Below are positions 55,467 to 64,000 of a DNA stretch of 64,000 bases, one piece after another. The notes beneath the pieces were generated by a model, which saw only the letters and a program-made list of their open reading frames with translations, had not been told where the DNA came from and did not search any database. Numbering within the stretch: position 1 is the first letter of the stretch; every line of letters begins with the position of its first letter. The position numbers and the translations under genes were made by a program. The stretch is from Phytophthora hibernalis (lineage: Eukaryota > Oomycota > Peronosporomycetes > Peronosporales > Peronosporaceae): positions 310,001 through 374,000 of the forward strand of contig JAAKBF010000091.1 of NCBI GenBank assembly GCA_012656075.1, given 5' to 3'.

Positions 55467-56517
55467 TCATAGCGGGACTGGGGACGAGTTGACTCCCAGA
55501 CGGGAGACTCGACGGCTGTAGTCGTCCATGATCTCCTGCTCGCTGGTTCCCAGGCGCTTGATAGCTCTCTCGCGGTGCAGCTGCTCGTCATTGAAGCCGA
55601 ACATGAACTCGACTTTGGATGTCGGCTCCATCTGCGAGATTCCTGTGTAGCGACGCAGCTCCTCGCTCCGAACGATGTCGACGTCGCAGATCCCCAGCTT
55701 CTTCATCCCCTTTTCCTTCTTGAGAATGTCGGCGTTCACTCCAAGACGGTCCAGAGCGTGAGGACTGACCTCGTCCACCGAGTACGTTATGCGTCGCTTG
55801 CTCGATTGAGTTGTCCCTGCAGTTCCCAGCTTCGGAAGTGTCGTCGGAAGGATCTTCTCCGTCTTTGCCCAGGAAACTGATTCCATCTTCGGTGCACTGT
55901 TCTGACGGATAGTTTGGGTGGGAGGCGGCATATCGGCTTCAACTGGTGGGATGTCGTCTACCTTTGGAGGTGTCGTGCCCGCCGCGACTGGTGGCGTTCC
56001 CTCGTCCTCTTCGAGCTGCAGTTGGGGTGGCAGTGATTCAGTACGCTGTGATCTTCGTCCGCTTGGGATGGTACCTCCCTCCTCGTCCTTGACGAACTGT
56101 GGCAGGTGAAGCGGCGGGGTGGCTACACCTTCCGCGTCGGCCTCTGACAGAGACGCTATGATGTCTGGAGTTTCTTCGCGCTCAACGAAGTCAGGATTGG
56201 GTTGTGGCGACCTTCGCGCAGAATAGCTAATGTGCTGAAACGTGGAAGGATCCGGAACGTCGCGGTCGGTTGGTACATGTACTACATGTACCAAAAACCA
56301 GACTGGCAGCAAGCCCATCTGTCCACGATCTGTGGACAACTGGAAGTAGCTTGTTGGTTACCCAACGAAATTGAGTCTTCAACCATTTCCTCCAAATATG
56401 ACGTGGAAGATTGTCTGCGTGCTGCGGTGTGAGAACACCAGTTCTCTGATGGTAAGTCGTCGCAAACGAATTCGTCGTAGAATTGAAGGTCGGGATTCGG
56501 GAGAAAGCAGGCGCCAT
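55467..56517 (-). CDS. Protein of unknown function with RLG repeat-like motif
   Basis: The ATG at 56517 gives MAPAFSR. After a one-base shift near 56495 (AA to AAA) the frame reads LQFYDEFVCDDLPSENWCSH and RRQSSTSYLEEMVEDSISLG. A junction in 56440-56235 is unresolved; an intron using the GTACATGTAG donor near 56294 and a TTTCAG acceptor near 56236 is possible. The main exon carries HISYSARRSPQPNPDFVERE, a Pro/Thr/Glu-rich disordered part, and a conserved-looking end: SVDEVSPHALDRLGVNADIL, KKLGICDVDIVRSEELRRYT, RAIKRLGTSEQEIMDDYSRR. The spacing of K/R-RLG motifs suggests three related helices. No family recognised. Confidence 0.5.
56272..56292. repeat. 21-bp near-perfect palindrome GGTACATGTA-C-TACATGTACC
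   Basis: Two 10-bp arms, GGTACATGTA and TACATGTACC, are exact inverted copies around one base. It contains TACATGTA twice. It lies within or at the edge of a probable intron of the gene at 55467-56517. Confidence 0.75.
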
Positions 56518-57094
56518 TTTAGCCTCAATTTACCCGCTTAATTCGACGTTGTACGCGAAGAACATAACCAGCACGGCATGGTCGATGGCCGTTCCCACTT
56601 AGAAACCTGCATTGGCAGAATCATGTTGGTTGGCGAGAGCACTATTACTTCAATAAATATTAATATATGTTATCACAACAATGCTCCATTATATAGCCTC
56701 ATTGAAACTCGATAACCTGCAGCACGTCGTCGTCGATTTGGTGTCCGGAAGATGACCAGCGTCTTAACCCGACACCATCACAGAGAATTGCCAGCCAGCC
56801 AGGTCGACGTAAGAGCTCATCATGGTCGTTGCTTGTTCGTGTGCCATATATACAACCACCAAGAAGAAGCAGGATAAATGAAATGCTGCTGTATTTATTT
56901 TGAAGAAGCTCCAGCCGGTCAAAATGCCGGCCCATAGATAGACACATAAGATAGATAGAGCGACCAGCAGCTGACCGCAGACTTTCACGCAGCCCAGCTC
57001 GCGTGGTGAAGCCCCGAGTCGGTGCTGTCGAAAATCCAACTGTCATCACCGCGCGCTTGATGGGTGAAAACAGGCGTTTGACGCCTAGTGGAGA
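56518..57094. other. Gene-free interval downstream of the bZIP gene
   Basis: 577 bp with overlapping minus-strand frames of 90-116 codons (56699-57049) that lack family features and are probably bZIP 3' flank. An AT-rich stretch near 56655-56700. Nothing else seen. Confidence 0.4.
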
Positions 57095-58163
57095 TCAAGA
57101 GGTGGCGTCCGGGTCGTCCAGGATGGCTTCCGAGCCGTAGATAGAAGACACCAACATGCGCAGGCGACTACGTAGACGGTCGTTGCGCTCGCGCAGGTCG
57201 TGAACAGCCTAAAGAAGCAGCAAAAGACAGCAAACAAGTCAGAACGACAGTTCACAACAGTTTTAACCCTTCCTGGAGGCTGTATCTCACCTGTTGGTGT
57301 CTTTCAAACACCATTTTCGTGCGGAGGTGGTGCAGACGATTGCGCTCGCGTTTGCGCTCGCGTCGCAAGCGTTCGCGCTCTTCCTTGGAGCACTTGCTGC
57401 TAGCCCTGGCCGCGTACCGTCTCTTGCCGTTGGCGTTGAGCTGCGGAAACGAGCACGCGTCGCCTTCCTTGTCCAAGGCCGCGCAGCTTTTGTTGTGGCT
57501 GAGGGCGTCGTCCTGCTCGACGTCAACGTCGCTGTCGTGCGTCGCGCCCTCGCACAGCTGACCGACCTCGTCTCGGTCCTCCGTGGCGTCCACGCCGACC
57601 TGCTCCAGCTTATGCACGCACGGGAGGTCCACGACGTTCCCGAGATGCAGCAGACACACAGCCGTGGCGTGGAAGTCGTAGGCCTGTCGCAGTAGCTCGT
57701 GCTCACCCTGTAGCGCGTCGATGCGCTCCTTCAGGCTCTCGAGCTGCTCGCGTTTGCGGTTGCGCATGTGCTGTGAGTGCAGACGGTTGCGTTCACGATT
57801 GACGCGCTGCTTCTCCTCTTCGCTTAAGGCAGAGGACTTCGAGGACGGCGGGATGCTGGCGTGCAGACGCTTTCGTTCACGCTTGCGTTCACGCTTGACG
57901 CGCTGTTTCTCCTCTTTGGCCAATGCATAGGAAGATAAGAAGTCCGCCACGTTCTTCTGCGCGGGCGAGCTCAGCTGCATCACAGGCTTCTTGACCAGCA
58001 GCAGCATGTTGTACTTGATGGGAGACGAGGACGGCGGGAGGCTGCTGACGTTGGGCTGCACGATCGTAGCCGTGCACAGTTTGGCCGGCTCCTCGTCCGT
58101 CAGCTGGGGCGGTTTCATGCGGCACAGGTAGCTGGGCATCGACACGCCAAAGTACTGCGTCAT
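57095..58163 (-). CDS. bZIP transcription factor with two basic regions
   Basis: Starts MTQYFGVSMPSYLCRMKPPQ. A first basic stretch (RVKRERKRERKRLHASIPPS) is followed by a bZIP-type unit, QRVNRERNRLHSQHMRNRKR, with the N-x7-R spacing of the DNA-contact helix, then EQLESLKERIDALQGEHELL as zipper. About 110 residues on comes a second unit, LRRERKRERNRLHHLRTKMV, N-x7-K, whose zipper continues across an 82-bp intron (57209-57290) as AVHDLRERNDRLRSRLRMLV. It ends ...DDPDATS, stop 57095-57097. Oomycetes have expanded, atypical bZIP sets, and two units in one protein is uncommon. It may contact DNA at two sites or dimerise within the chain. No indels seen. Confidence 0.75.
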
Positions 58164-58220
58164 TTCCTCCTCGAACTGTTCGCGCTATTCTAGATTGAGC
58201 TCAAACTGTCTCTGGAGAAT

Positions 58221-58271
58221 TCGGAATTAGTGATAAATCGGAATTAGTGGAGAATCGGAATTAGTGGGAAA
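58221..58271. repeat. 17-bp tandem repeat, three copies
   Basis: TCGGAATTAGTGATAAA, TCGGAATTAGTGGAGAA and TCGGAATTAGTGGGAAA are directly adjacent. They lie about 60 bp upstream of the bZIP ATG, so they are in its promoter or leader. Confidence 0.9.
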
Positions 58272-59378
58272 TCCTCGGAATGATTGCAACTTCAAGCTGA
58301 AGTCGAGCGGCCATACCTCCGAGTGGCTCACCACGTTGGCCGTGTCAAGCATCTCGATCGACAAGTTCACCTGCCATTACATGGTTTCGATTCGCAAGTT
58401 AAATATTTTGAAACTAAATGCATTAGCAAATTATTATGTGAGGGTACTTCCAGGAAAACTGTTTGACCTGCTTTACGACGCTTAGGGTCGTTCCTAATAA
58501 GAACATCTGCAGCAGTAAGTCTTATCCTAAGGCTTAACCGAGTCTTTAAAACTCCGAGTTTTAACTTAGGACCTTGGCGTCGTTGCCCTTTTCCAGCGGT
58601 ATGTCTTAACGTAAGTCTTAACCTAACGCACGCCGTCTCGCTTTTTTCGTATTCTTCATCCGCCCTGGATCGCGTTAAGAAGAAAGCTGAATGGACGGGT
58701 TGCTGGCGCTCAGAGCAGGGACGCTTTCTGGTGGGAGCGACGACTTCGATGACGAGTTCTTCCGCCTCGTCATCATGCCTTCGCTGAAGACACCACAGAA
58801 GCGAAAGAACGGGGTTCTGTGACGGGAAAGCGCACAGCGAAATATCGCAAGCGGTCTAAGTGGGGGCAGAGCTGATCGGTGACAGCTTTGGCAAAACCCC
58901 AACGTACGATGCTCGTGAGTGTCCAGCTTTAAATTTTCTCTCTTGTCGTTGATATAACTGTCTAACTAACTGAGATCCGACGTCTAGGAGACTTTTGCCG
59001 CTGCTTTCAAATGCGCCGATGCCTGTTTAAGCGGATTATGAGCAGTCTTGTCGAAGACTCCCATTGCAACTATCTTGTTCAAAAGCCCGATGCGACTGGG
59101 TTACTGGGCTTTCTACCTGAACAAAATTTACTTGCGCTCTTCTCATGTTAGCGTATGGCTCCAGTGCCGATCCGATTGACGAATTATTCGCATGGGGAGT
59201 CGACGGCTCTGGATAATATGAAAACGTTTTGCAGAAGTGTTATTCGACTATTTGGTCCTGAGTATCTCCGGAAACCTACTCAATTTGACTTGGAGATGCT
59301 TCTAGCAGCAAACGCTGTACCTGGATTCCCTGGGATGATCGGTAGTCTCGACTGCATGCACTGGACTTGGAAGAACTG

Positions 59379-60371
59379 ACAACATGGGAGGAGCATTCTG
59401 TGGAATTGCAATTCACAGAAAACGACGTTAGTTTAGCTTCCCCGCAACAGGACATCAATTCGCCGAGTCAGGTCGGCGTTGTCAAGCTTGCGCAGGGTTT
59501 CTGTCGGATCCCTTGGTGGTTCGCCCAGCCAGGGTTCAATTTAGTGTTGTCTCCAACAAGTACCAAGCTCCAAACGCTCCAGCGACTCGCCTGAGCGGGG
59601 AGTCTCTGTGCTAAACCCTGTGCCCCCACAAAGGATGGACGGCAGCGCGCGAGCTTTTACAGGTCACCAGGCGCAGATTACGCCCAGCTAGGAGGTTATG
59701 GTGTCCTGGGTTGTGCAGACCCACCGGCTCGTCGACTTGACAAAAATTGGCTTCGCTTGGTAGCGAGAAATGCCCACCCCGGGCCGACCTTGATCTCTTG
59801 GCACTACCAGACGGCTCCCCTACAAGCTATTCTTCTCGGGGAACGACGGTAGACATAATCCAGCCCACACAGGTACTTACCGGAAAAGTGTACGGTGTTC
59901 TTGGACTTAGAAGATTCTGCTCTGATCGTTATCTTTATGTCGTCGGAGAGTCCCTTCGGGCCCTTCCTATGGTCTTCTATCGGTCTTATAGAAATATCTA
60001 ATGAAATGGAGTCGTTACAGATCTCCCTGCGACTCTTCGCTCAGCTCCGCCCCTTGGTGTCGAGCTGTTTACATACCTCTCGGCGACTCTTCGACCAGAT
60101 CCTGATTTATCCCCCCAGTTGGGGTATCTTCCTCGAGGCATATTCTCGCCAAGTCGATTTTCGCCGAGTCGGTTATCGCCGAGTCCGTCCATCGATGAGC
60201 CCGTCCTTCGCTGAGTCCAGCTAAGTGCGATTCCCGTTTAAATCCGTTCCTGGTTAAGTGCGATGTATCCACTCGGCCGCGTACCCATTTGGTGGTGTAA
60301 TCTCGTGATCCTCTTGAGTGCGATGTCTAGCTTAGGCACTCCTAGTGTAGGGTCACCCAAAATCTGGATTT
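59379..60371. mobile_element. 993-bp insertion A inside the Harbinger transposase
   Basis: Removing 59379-60371 rejoins AACTG to CCCCACACC and gives the expected Harbinger text WKNCPTPQFQGKEK in frame, which fixes both borders. The insert has no clear coding sequence, no obvious inverted ends and no duplicated target. Its right part carries short direct repeats: TCGCCGAGTC variants at 60140-60185 and AGTGCGAT at about 60225, 60258 and 60317. Type unknown; possibly a non-autonomous element or filler DNA. Confidence 0.6.
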
Positions 60372-60726
60372 CCCCACACCACAATTTCAAGGCAAGGAAA
60401 AGACTACGACTGTAGTTCTTGTGGCTGTGGCATCTCGCTCGCTGTGGATATGGCAAGCGGTTTTCGGGACACCGGGATCCAATAACGATCTACATGTTTT
60501 AGAACACTCGCCCCTTCTTAATAACTTGGTGAACGGTGACGCTCTGCAATGTCATTTTACTGTGAACGGTGCAACCTATGATCATCCGTACTACTTGACC
60601 GACGGAATATACCCAGCGTGAGCAATATTCCAGCATAGTATTGCTGACCCAAACAATGAAAAGCGTCGACTTTACGCGAAAGTTCAAGAGGCCACTCGCA
60701 AGGATATAGAACTTGATTTTGGCGTA

Positions 60727-62044
60727 CCGTATGATACTTCTTTGATCCGACAACATCTTATATCCGACATCGCCCAGCAGCCAATTAAACCTCAGCAAAT
60801 TGCACTAGTGAAAACTACTTCTTTTATCCGACTGTACCACTAGTGTACCAATATTGCGGCTGCCACCACCATTCACTGCACTCTTGCACTCGCTCACAGC
60901 CAGGAAGGCCGTCACCGTCCCAAGTCGACGCTGCCACTTCTTGGCAACACGCTCGATGCGATGCTCTACCAAAAAGAGCGGTGTTCGGAGCGGTTATGGG
61001 GCTGGATCGCGGAGCAGAGCAACCTTAGTGACTGGGTTTATTATCATTATTGGCCACCCCTAAGGGCAAAGGAGCACCTGTAAGGCAGATCAAGCACCCC
61101 ACCGAACCTTACACCGTTCACTCTAATTAGTCTGACCCTGACTAATTATGGTGTACGATTTTGATCGGAGAAAGTCAAACTTTTGAATTGATCTTGTGAC
61201 AACAATATTTATTTTTTATTGAAAGTAAGATGATGATGATTGGCTTCGCCTCAGCGAGATCTGCTCAAATCCACTGTCTTTGTGCTCTTTTGAACTCTTC
61301 GGGAAATTTTTGTCGTCTGTGGTGTCACGAAAAAGTACAGAAGCATGACTATATTCGAAGCACGACTAATTAGAGTGAACGGTGTACCGGACTAAGTTAG
61401 CAATTATTAATATGAACGTTTCAAAGCCAAGAACAACATGTTAGCAATGTTAGCGAAGTTCTACATGGGCTCGGCGTTCGCTTTGGGATGGTTCCGGGGT
61501 ATACATGAACGAGAGTGACTAAATCCACAACAAAAGAGCCGGTGTGCTGACTTGGTGTTTGTATGTGGCCATGAAAGATGATTACAAGACCTTTTCTACT
61601 ACAAAAATGAGGAGGGGGTGAAAGCAAAGAGCTCGGCAAGCCGAAAGAACGCCTGTGATTTAAAGATCCGTGTGCGCAGCACGCGGGCTTAAACCCAGGA
61701 CCAAGCAGGGTCCCACCTAGCTTGGCTTAGGTTGTGTCACCGTTCTCAAGGTTTTCAGGGGTGTGGCTAGGGTGTAGATTTCGTGTTGGCGTCTCCAATT
61801 TTATGCTTTGAAGGCTCATGACATCGGCTGCATATCCTAATGATAGATTGTGGCAATATTCTCTGCCATACATGACCCCCTTCCCTCCAGAACGCGATTA
61901 TGCCAACCAATTTCTTATTTTGACGAGTTTTCATCAAAACAGATGTTTGGTAACCATATCGTACGAAGATTGCAATCTTGCCAACGTTCACTTGCCCTAC
62001 ACCTATTCGAAGATTTAGTGTCGGATAAAAGAAGTATTATACGG
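60727..62044. mobile_element. 1318-bp TA-flanked element B (Tc1/mariner-like, non-autonomous)
   Basis: It starts CCGTATGATACTTCTTTGAT and ends with the inverted copy; 24 of the first 26 bases match. TA flanks both sides (60725-60726 and 62045-62046). Excising the element plus one TA restores GGCGTACTGCAACAACGC, coding for the expected FGVLQQRF of the transposase. TA duplication is the mark of Tc1/mariner-type elements. Subterminal direct copies of CTTNNATCCGAC lie near 60743, 60759 and 60823. No transposase is seen inside. Confidence 0.75.
61112..61384. mobile_element. 273-bp MITE nested in element B
   Basis: Perfect terminal inverted repeats of at least 21 bp begin CACCGTTCACTCTAATTAGT on the left; the inverse ends at 61384. 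TA flanks each side (61110-61111, 61385-61386). No coding capacity. Typical stowaway-like MITE. Confidence 0.8.
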
Positions 62045-62525
62045 TACTGCAACAACGCTTCCGAATTATTGCGCTGCCGTGTAAACTATGGAGCTCCTTT
62101 GCAATGTGTGACGTCATGTTAACGTGTACTATTCTCCACAGCATGATCATTGAGGATGAATTGGGTGATAGTCCTTGTGACATTGATTACTTGTATGAAG
62201 ACGTGTTGGTGAGCCCTGTATGTCCTGCACTATCTGTCCTGTTACGAACATCATGCAGGAGTTAAAGGCCATGGAAGATGAAAACTTGCATTACGAGTAA
62301 AGAAATGACTTGATCGATAACATATGGAAAGCGCTCGGTAAGAGTTGAAAGGAAAAGAACAGCAGCGGCTCAATGACAGACAACACCTGTCGAAAGTGTA
62401 CCACGTTAAACCCAAGCAGAATGTTGAAGCTCAGTGTCCGTGTCAATTTCGTTGTTGCCACTGTTTTCGCGGTAGCGCTGGTCTTCGGTTGCATTTGGCG
62501 TGTCTGGGTTTGTCCAAACTTAGCT

Positions 62526-63266
62526 TCAGATGACGTTTTCAAACCGCGAATTGTAGTTTGGCGAGTTTTCTGCAACTGCAGGATCGCGGAGTTTAGCCAG
62601 AATCGCCTTTCGCTTCATCGCAAAGTACTCGTTTGACTCTTCACAGGCTGGCGCCTGCATAAATTTGTTGAAGTGAAGTTGCTGCCTCATCACGTCTGTT
62701 TTTTCTGATGCAGCGACGAACCGCATGTGCACATCGGAAGACGTTTCACTCTTGTTAACCCGCACGATTTGCTTCGCCGCCTTCTGTCCGCCAGGTCTAG
62801 CACGAGCTTGCTCGTCTCCAGCCTTGCGCTTTCTCCCGCTGCTTGCACTCCTTGTCAGCTTGCACGTCCACTTCGGTTTGTTGCGCGGCACCTTCCACGC
62901 CTCCAAAAGCTTAAAAGGTTAATTGTGACGCTCGGCATAGATTTTGCTGCGTTTTCAATGTACATGTCGTTGCTCCATCTCAAACGTTCTCGACTCGTCA
63001 GCTTCGCGTATATACCCTTGTACTTGGTCACTTCAGGTTGCAGTTTTTTACCTGCCCGCTATCGCCGAGCGATCGTCCGTCTCCAAAGGCCTATTCTCGA
63101 GCCAATGCCTGTACACGCGGTCGAAGAAAGGCACCTTCATCTGGCCAGTCGTGCGTATTGAATCCTCAGATGTCGCTAGCCACGCGAGACGAAGCTGTAC
63201 AGCCATCGCTCCATCATGAGCCCTTCCCCATGTTGCCCAACGATCTTCTCGCGCCGCTGTATCCAT
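62526..63266 (-). CDS. Harbinger accessory protein, Myb/SANT-like plus NAM-associated region
   Basis: From MDTAAREDRWATWGRAHDGA the chain reads LAWLATSEDSIRTTGQMKVP with FFDRVYRHW, the pattern of Myb/SANT-like proteins encoded beside PIF/Harbinger transposases. After frame shifts near 63050 and 62905 it continues VTKYKGIYAKLTSRERLRWS and LEAWKVPRNKPKWTCKLTRS, like plant NAM-associated domains, then a Lys/Arg-rich segment (SSGRKRKAGDEQARARPGGQ) and a C-terminal helix. These partners bind subterminal DNA and help the transposase enter the nucleus and cut. Two frame breaks may be errors or decay. Confidence 0.6.
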
Positions 63267-63562
63267 CTCAGCTTAAAACTCGAGTCTTATTTTAAGACTC
63301 GAGACTGAACGAGTGGACCCTGGTGAAGTTAAAACCCGTGTTAGAACTTGCCGTTGGGAGCGTTAAGACTCGTCAGGTCTCAAGCGCGCTACTTTTAGGT
63401 TAAAACCGGCTATGAGACCTGCCGCTGGACGGTGTCATGATAGGACCATGGTCCGAGATGCTGCTCTCTGATTGGTCGCTAAAAGCATATGGTATCTCGT
63501 GGGTGACCCTGTATGGTCATAATCCAATATTGGATCACGGGTCACAGCCACACTTTGCTCAC

Positions 63563-64000
63563 ATGAAGATCACTACAATCGCCCTGTTCGTATCTATAGT
63601 GGCTGTTGCTCGCTTCTTCAAGCGTTCCCTGTCGAAGGCCGTTCCCTGTAAACGATTGAAGTGGGTCCAGCATCGAGAGCGACTCCTACTTGAACCCCAA
63701 TTCAAGCGGTATCGTCGAATGAGTGCAGATGCATTTGACGAGCTGGTTCAGTTGCTGACTCCATCACTAGAACGTATTGTGATTCAGTCAGAGGATAGAA
63801 CAGGGACTAAGCCAATCGAGGTAGATAATATGGTTCAAATGACGATTTCGTGGCTGGCAGGTGGACCGTACCACACTATTCGAGTACTTGCGGGTGTAAG
63901 TACCTCTGCATTTTACGAAATTATTGTCAATGCTATGATCACAATTTGCGTTCAACCGCGATTTCTGATAGCTGCTTCGTTAACGATTTCACTACTTTGC
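63563..64000 (+). CDS. Second Harbinger-like transposase, N-terminal part, cut by window end
   Basis: One open frame of 146 codons from MKITTIALFVSIVAVARFFK to the last base. It carries FKRYRRMSADAFDELVQLLT and MVQMTISWLAGGPYHTIRVL with AGVSTSAFY, the N-terminal helical region that precedes the DDE domain in HARBI1/DDE_Tnp_4 transposases. Clearly a different subfamily from the element to its left. No indel or stop in the visible part, so this copy may be intact. Upstream, ATCCAATATTGGAT (about 63518-63531) lies between GGGTGACCC and GGGTCAC, perhaps its inverted end. Confidence 0.75.
   Translation, partial: MKITTIALFVSIVAVARFFKRSLSKAVPCKRLKWVQHRERLLLEPQFKRYRRMSADAFDELVQLLTPSLERIVIQSEDRTGTKPIEVDNMVQMTISWLAGGPYHTIRVLAGVSTSAFYEIIVNAMITICVQPRFLIAASLTISLLC

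Larger units (their letters stand above)
58691..62348 (+). pseudogene. PIF/Harbinger transposase (DDE), interrupted by two insertions
   Basis: N-terminal LALRAGTLSGGSDDFDDEFF leads, over a small intron (58915-58987), to FCRCFQMRRCLFKRIMSSLV. Then come LMLAYGSSADPIDELFAWG, RSVIRLFGPEYLRKPTQFDL and the first catalytic block, PGMIGSLDCMHWTWKNC. Foreign DNA (59379-60371) interrupts here; the frame resumes TVVLVAVASRSLWIWQAVFG with TPGSNNDLHVL and YYLTDGIYPA. A TGA (60619-60621) replaces the usual Trp, and a second insertion (60727-62044) splits ...DFGV from the C-terminal RFRIIALPCKLWSS and SMIIEDELGDSPCDIDYLYE. A TAA at 62298 precedes the natural end. Small indels near 59130 and 59205 also fit short homopolymers. 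The insertions and stops show it is dead. Confidence 0.85.
58593..63428. mobile_element. PIF/Harbinger-like DNA transposon, nested and disrupted
   Basis: A transposase (plus, 58691-62348) and a convergent Myb/NAM-like accessory gene (minus, 62526-63266) form the usual two-gene Harbinger set. Imperfect inverted ends are suggested by CCAGCGG...AGTCTTAACCTAA from 58593 and, read in reverse from 63428, CCAGCGG...TTTTAACCTAA. Without two inner insertions (993 and 1318 bp) the element would be about 2.5 kb. I could not define a target-site duplication. Ends are approximate. Confidence 0.65.

Noticed and set aside
56699..57049. 116-codon minus-strand frame with a hydrophobic stretch
   Set aside because: Directly downstream of the bZIP stop on the same strand; most likely 3' flank. 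A second overlapping frame is equally open.
1..64000. CRISPR arrays, operons or phage-type defence systems
   Set aside because: No spaced direct-repeat arrays or prokaryote-like gene strings; introns and gene content show a eukaryotic nuclear genome.

Overview
The window looks like nuclear DNA of an oomycete, most likely Phytophthora or a close relative. Genes are closely packed on both strands, many head-to-head or tail-to-tail with under 300 bp between them, and introns are short (about 60-80 bp, GT-AG). Several families are typical of oomycetes: a START protein with a FYVE-like zinc finger, helicase-associated (HA) repeats, HENRSEGCT-type ankyrin repeats, a Crinkler (CRN) N-terminal fragment, and PIF/Harbinger transposons. 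Likely ciliary genes (BBS10-like chaperonin, PIH1 protein) fit an organism with flagellate zoospores.

Layout. 0-9.8 kb: MAM33/p32; the SGT co-chaperone head-to-head with a large unrecognised gene; a beta-propeller/coiled-coil gene running into a Ser-rich gene. 10-13 kb: SUT-type sugar transporter and a SAP-like coiled-coil protein. 13-21.4 kb: a long coiled-coil protein and the Sec7 Arf-GEF GBF1. 21.6-31.9 kb: diphthamide synthase DPH6, polyadenylation factor FIP1, ribosomal protein eL21, a PIH1 protein, the PLP-homeostasis protein PLPBP, and a Ser/Asp-rich membrane protein. 32-43 kb: HA-repeat protein, a decayed inverted gene pair, START/zinc-finger protein, a gene-poor 1.7 kb, ankyrin protein, SPT3. 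43-56.5 kb: a methyltransferase/Asp-Asn-hydroxylase fusion, TRAPPC6, PEX22, BBS10-like, a small acidic protein, a CRN fragment, MIOS (GATOR2), an unknown protein. 57-58.2 kb: a bZIP protein with two basic regions. 58.5-64 kb: a nested block of DNA transposons.

Most genes are housekeeping or trafficking genes (GBF1, TRAPPC6, MIOS, PEX22) with no operon-like logic. The accessory parts are 30-38 kb, 50-51.2 kb and 58.5 kb to the end.

Many conserved genes switch reading frame with no room for an intron. In most cases adding or removing one base in a short homopolymer restores the family sequence. I read these as consensus indel errors rather than pseudogenes, and gene spans below bridge them. 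True decay, with in-frame stops or large insertions, is kept separate: the 33.7-34.6 kb remnants, the last repeat of the Ser-rich protein, and the Harbinger transposase.
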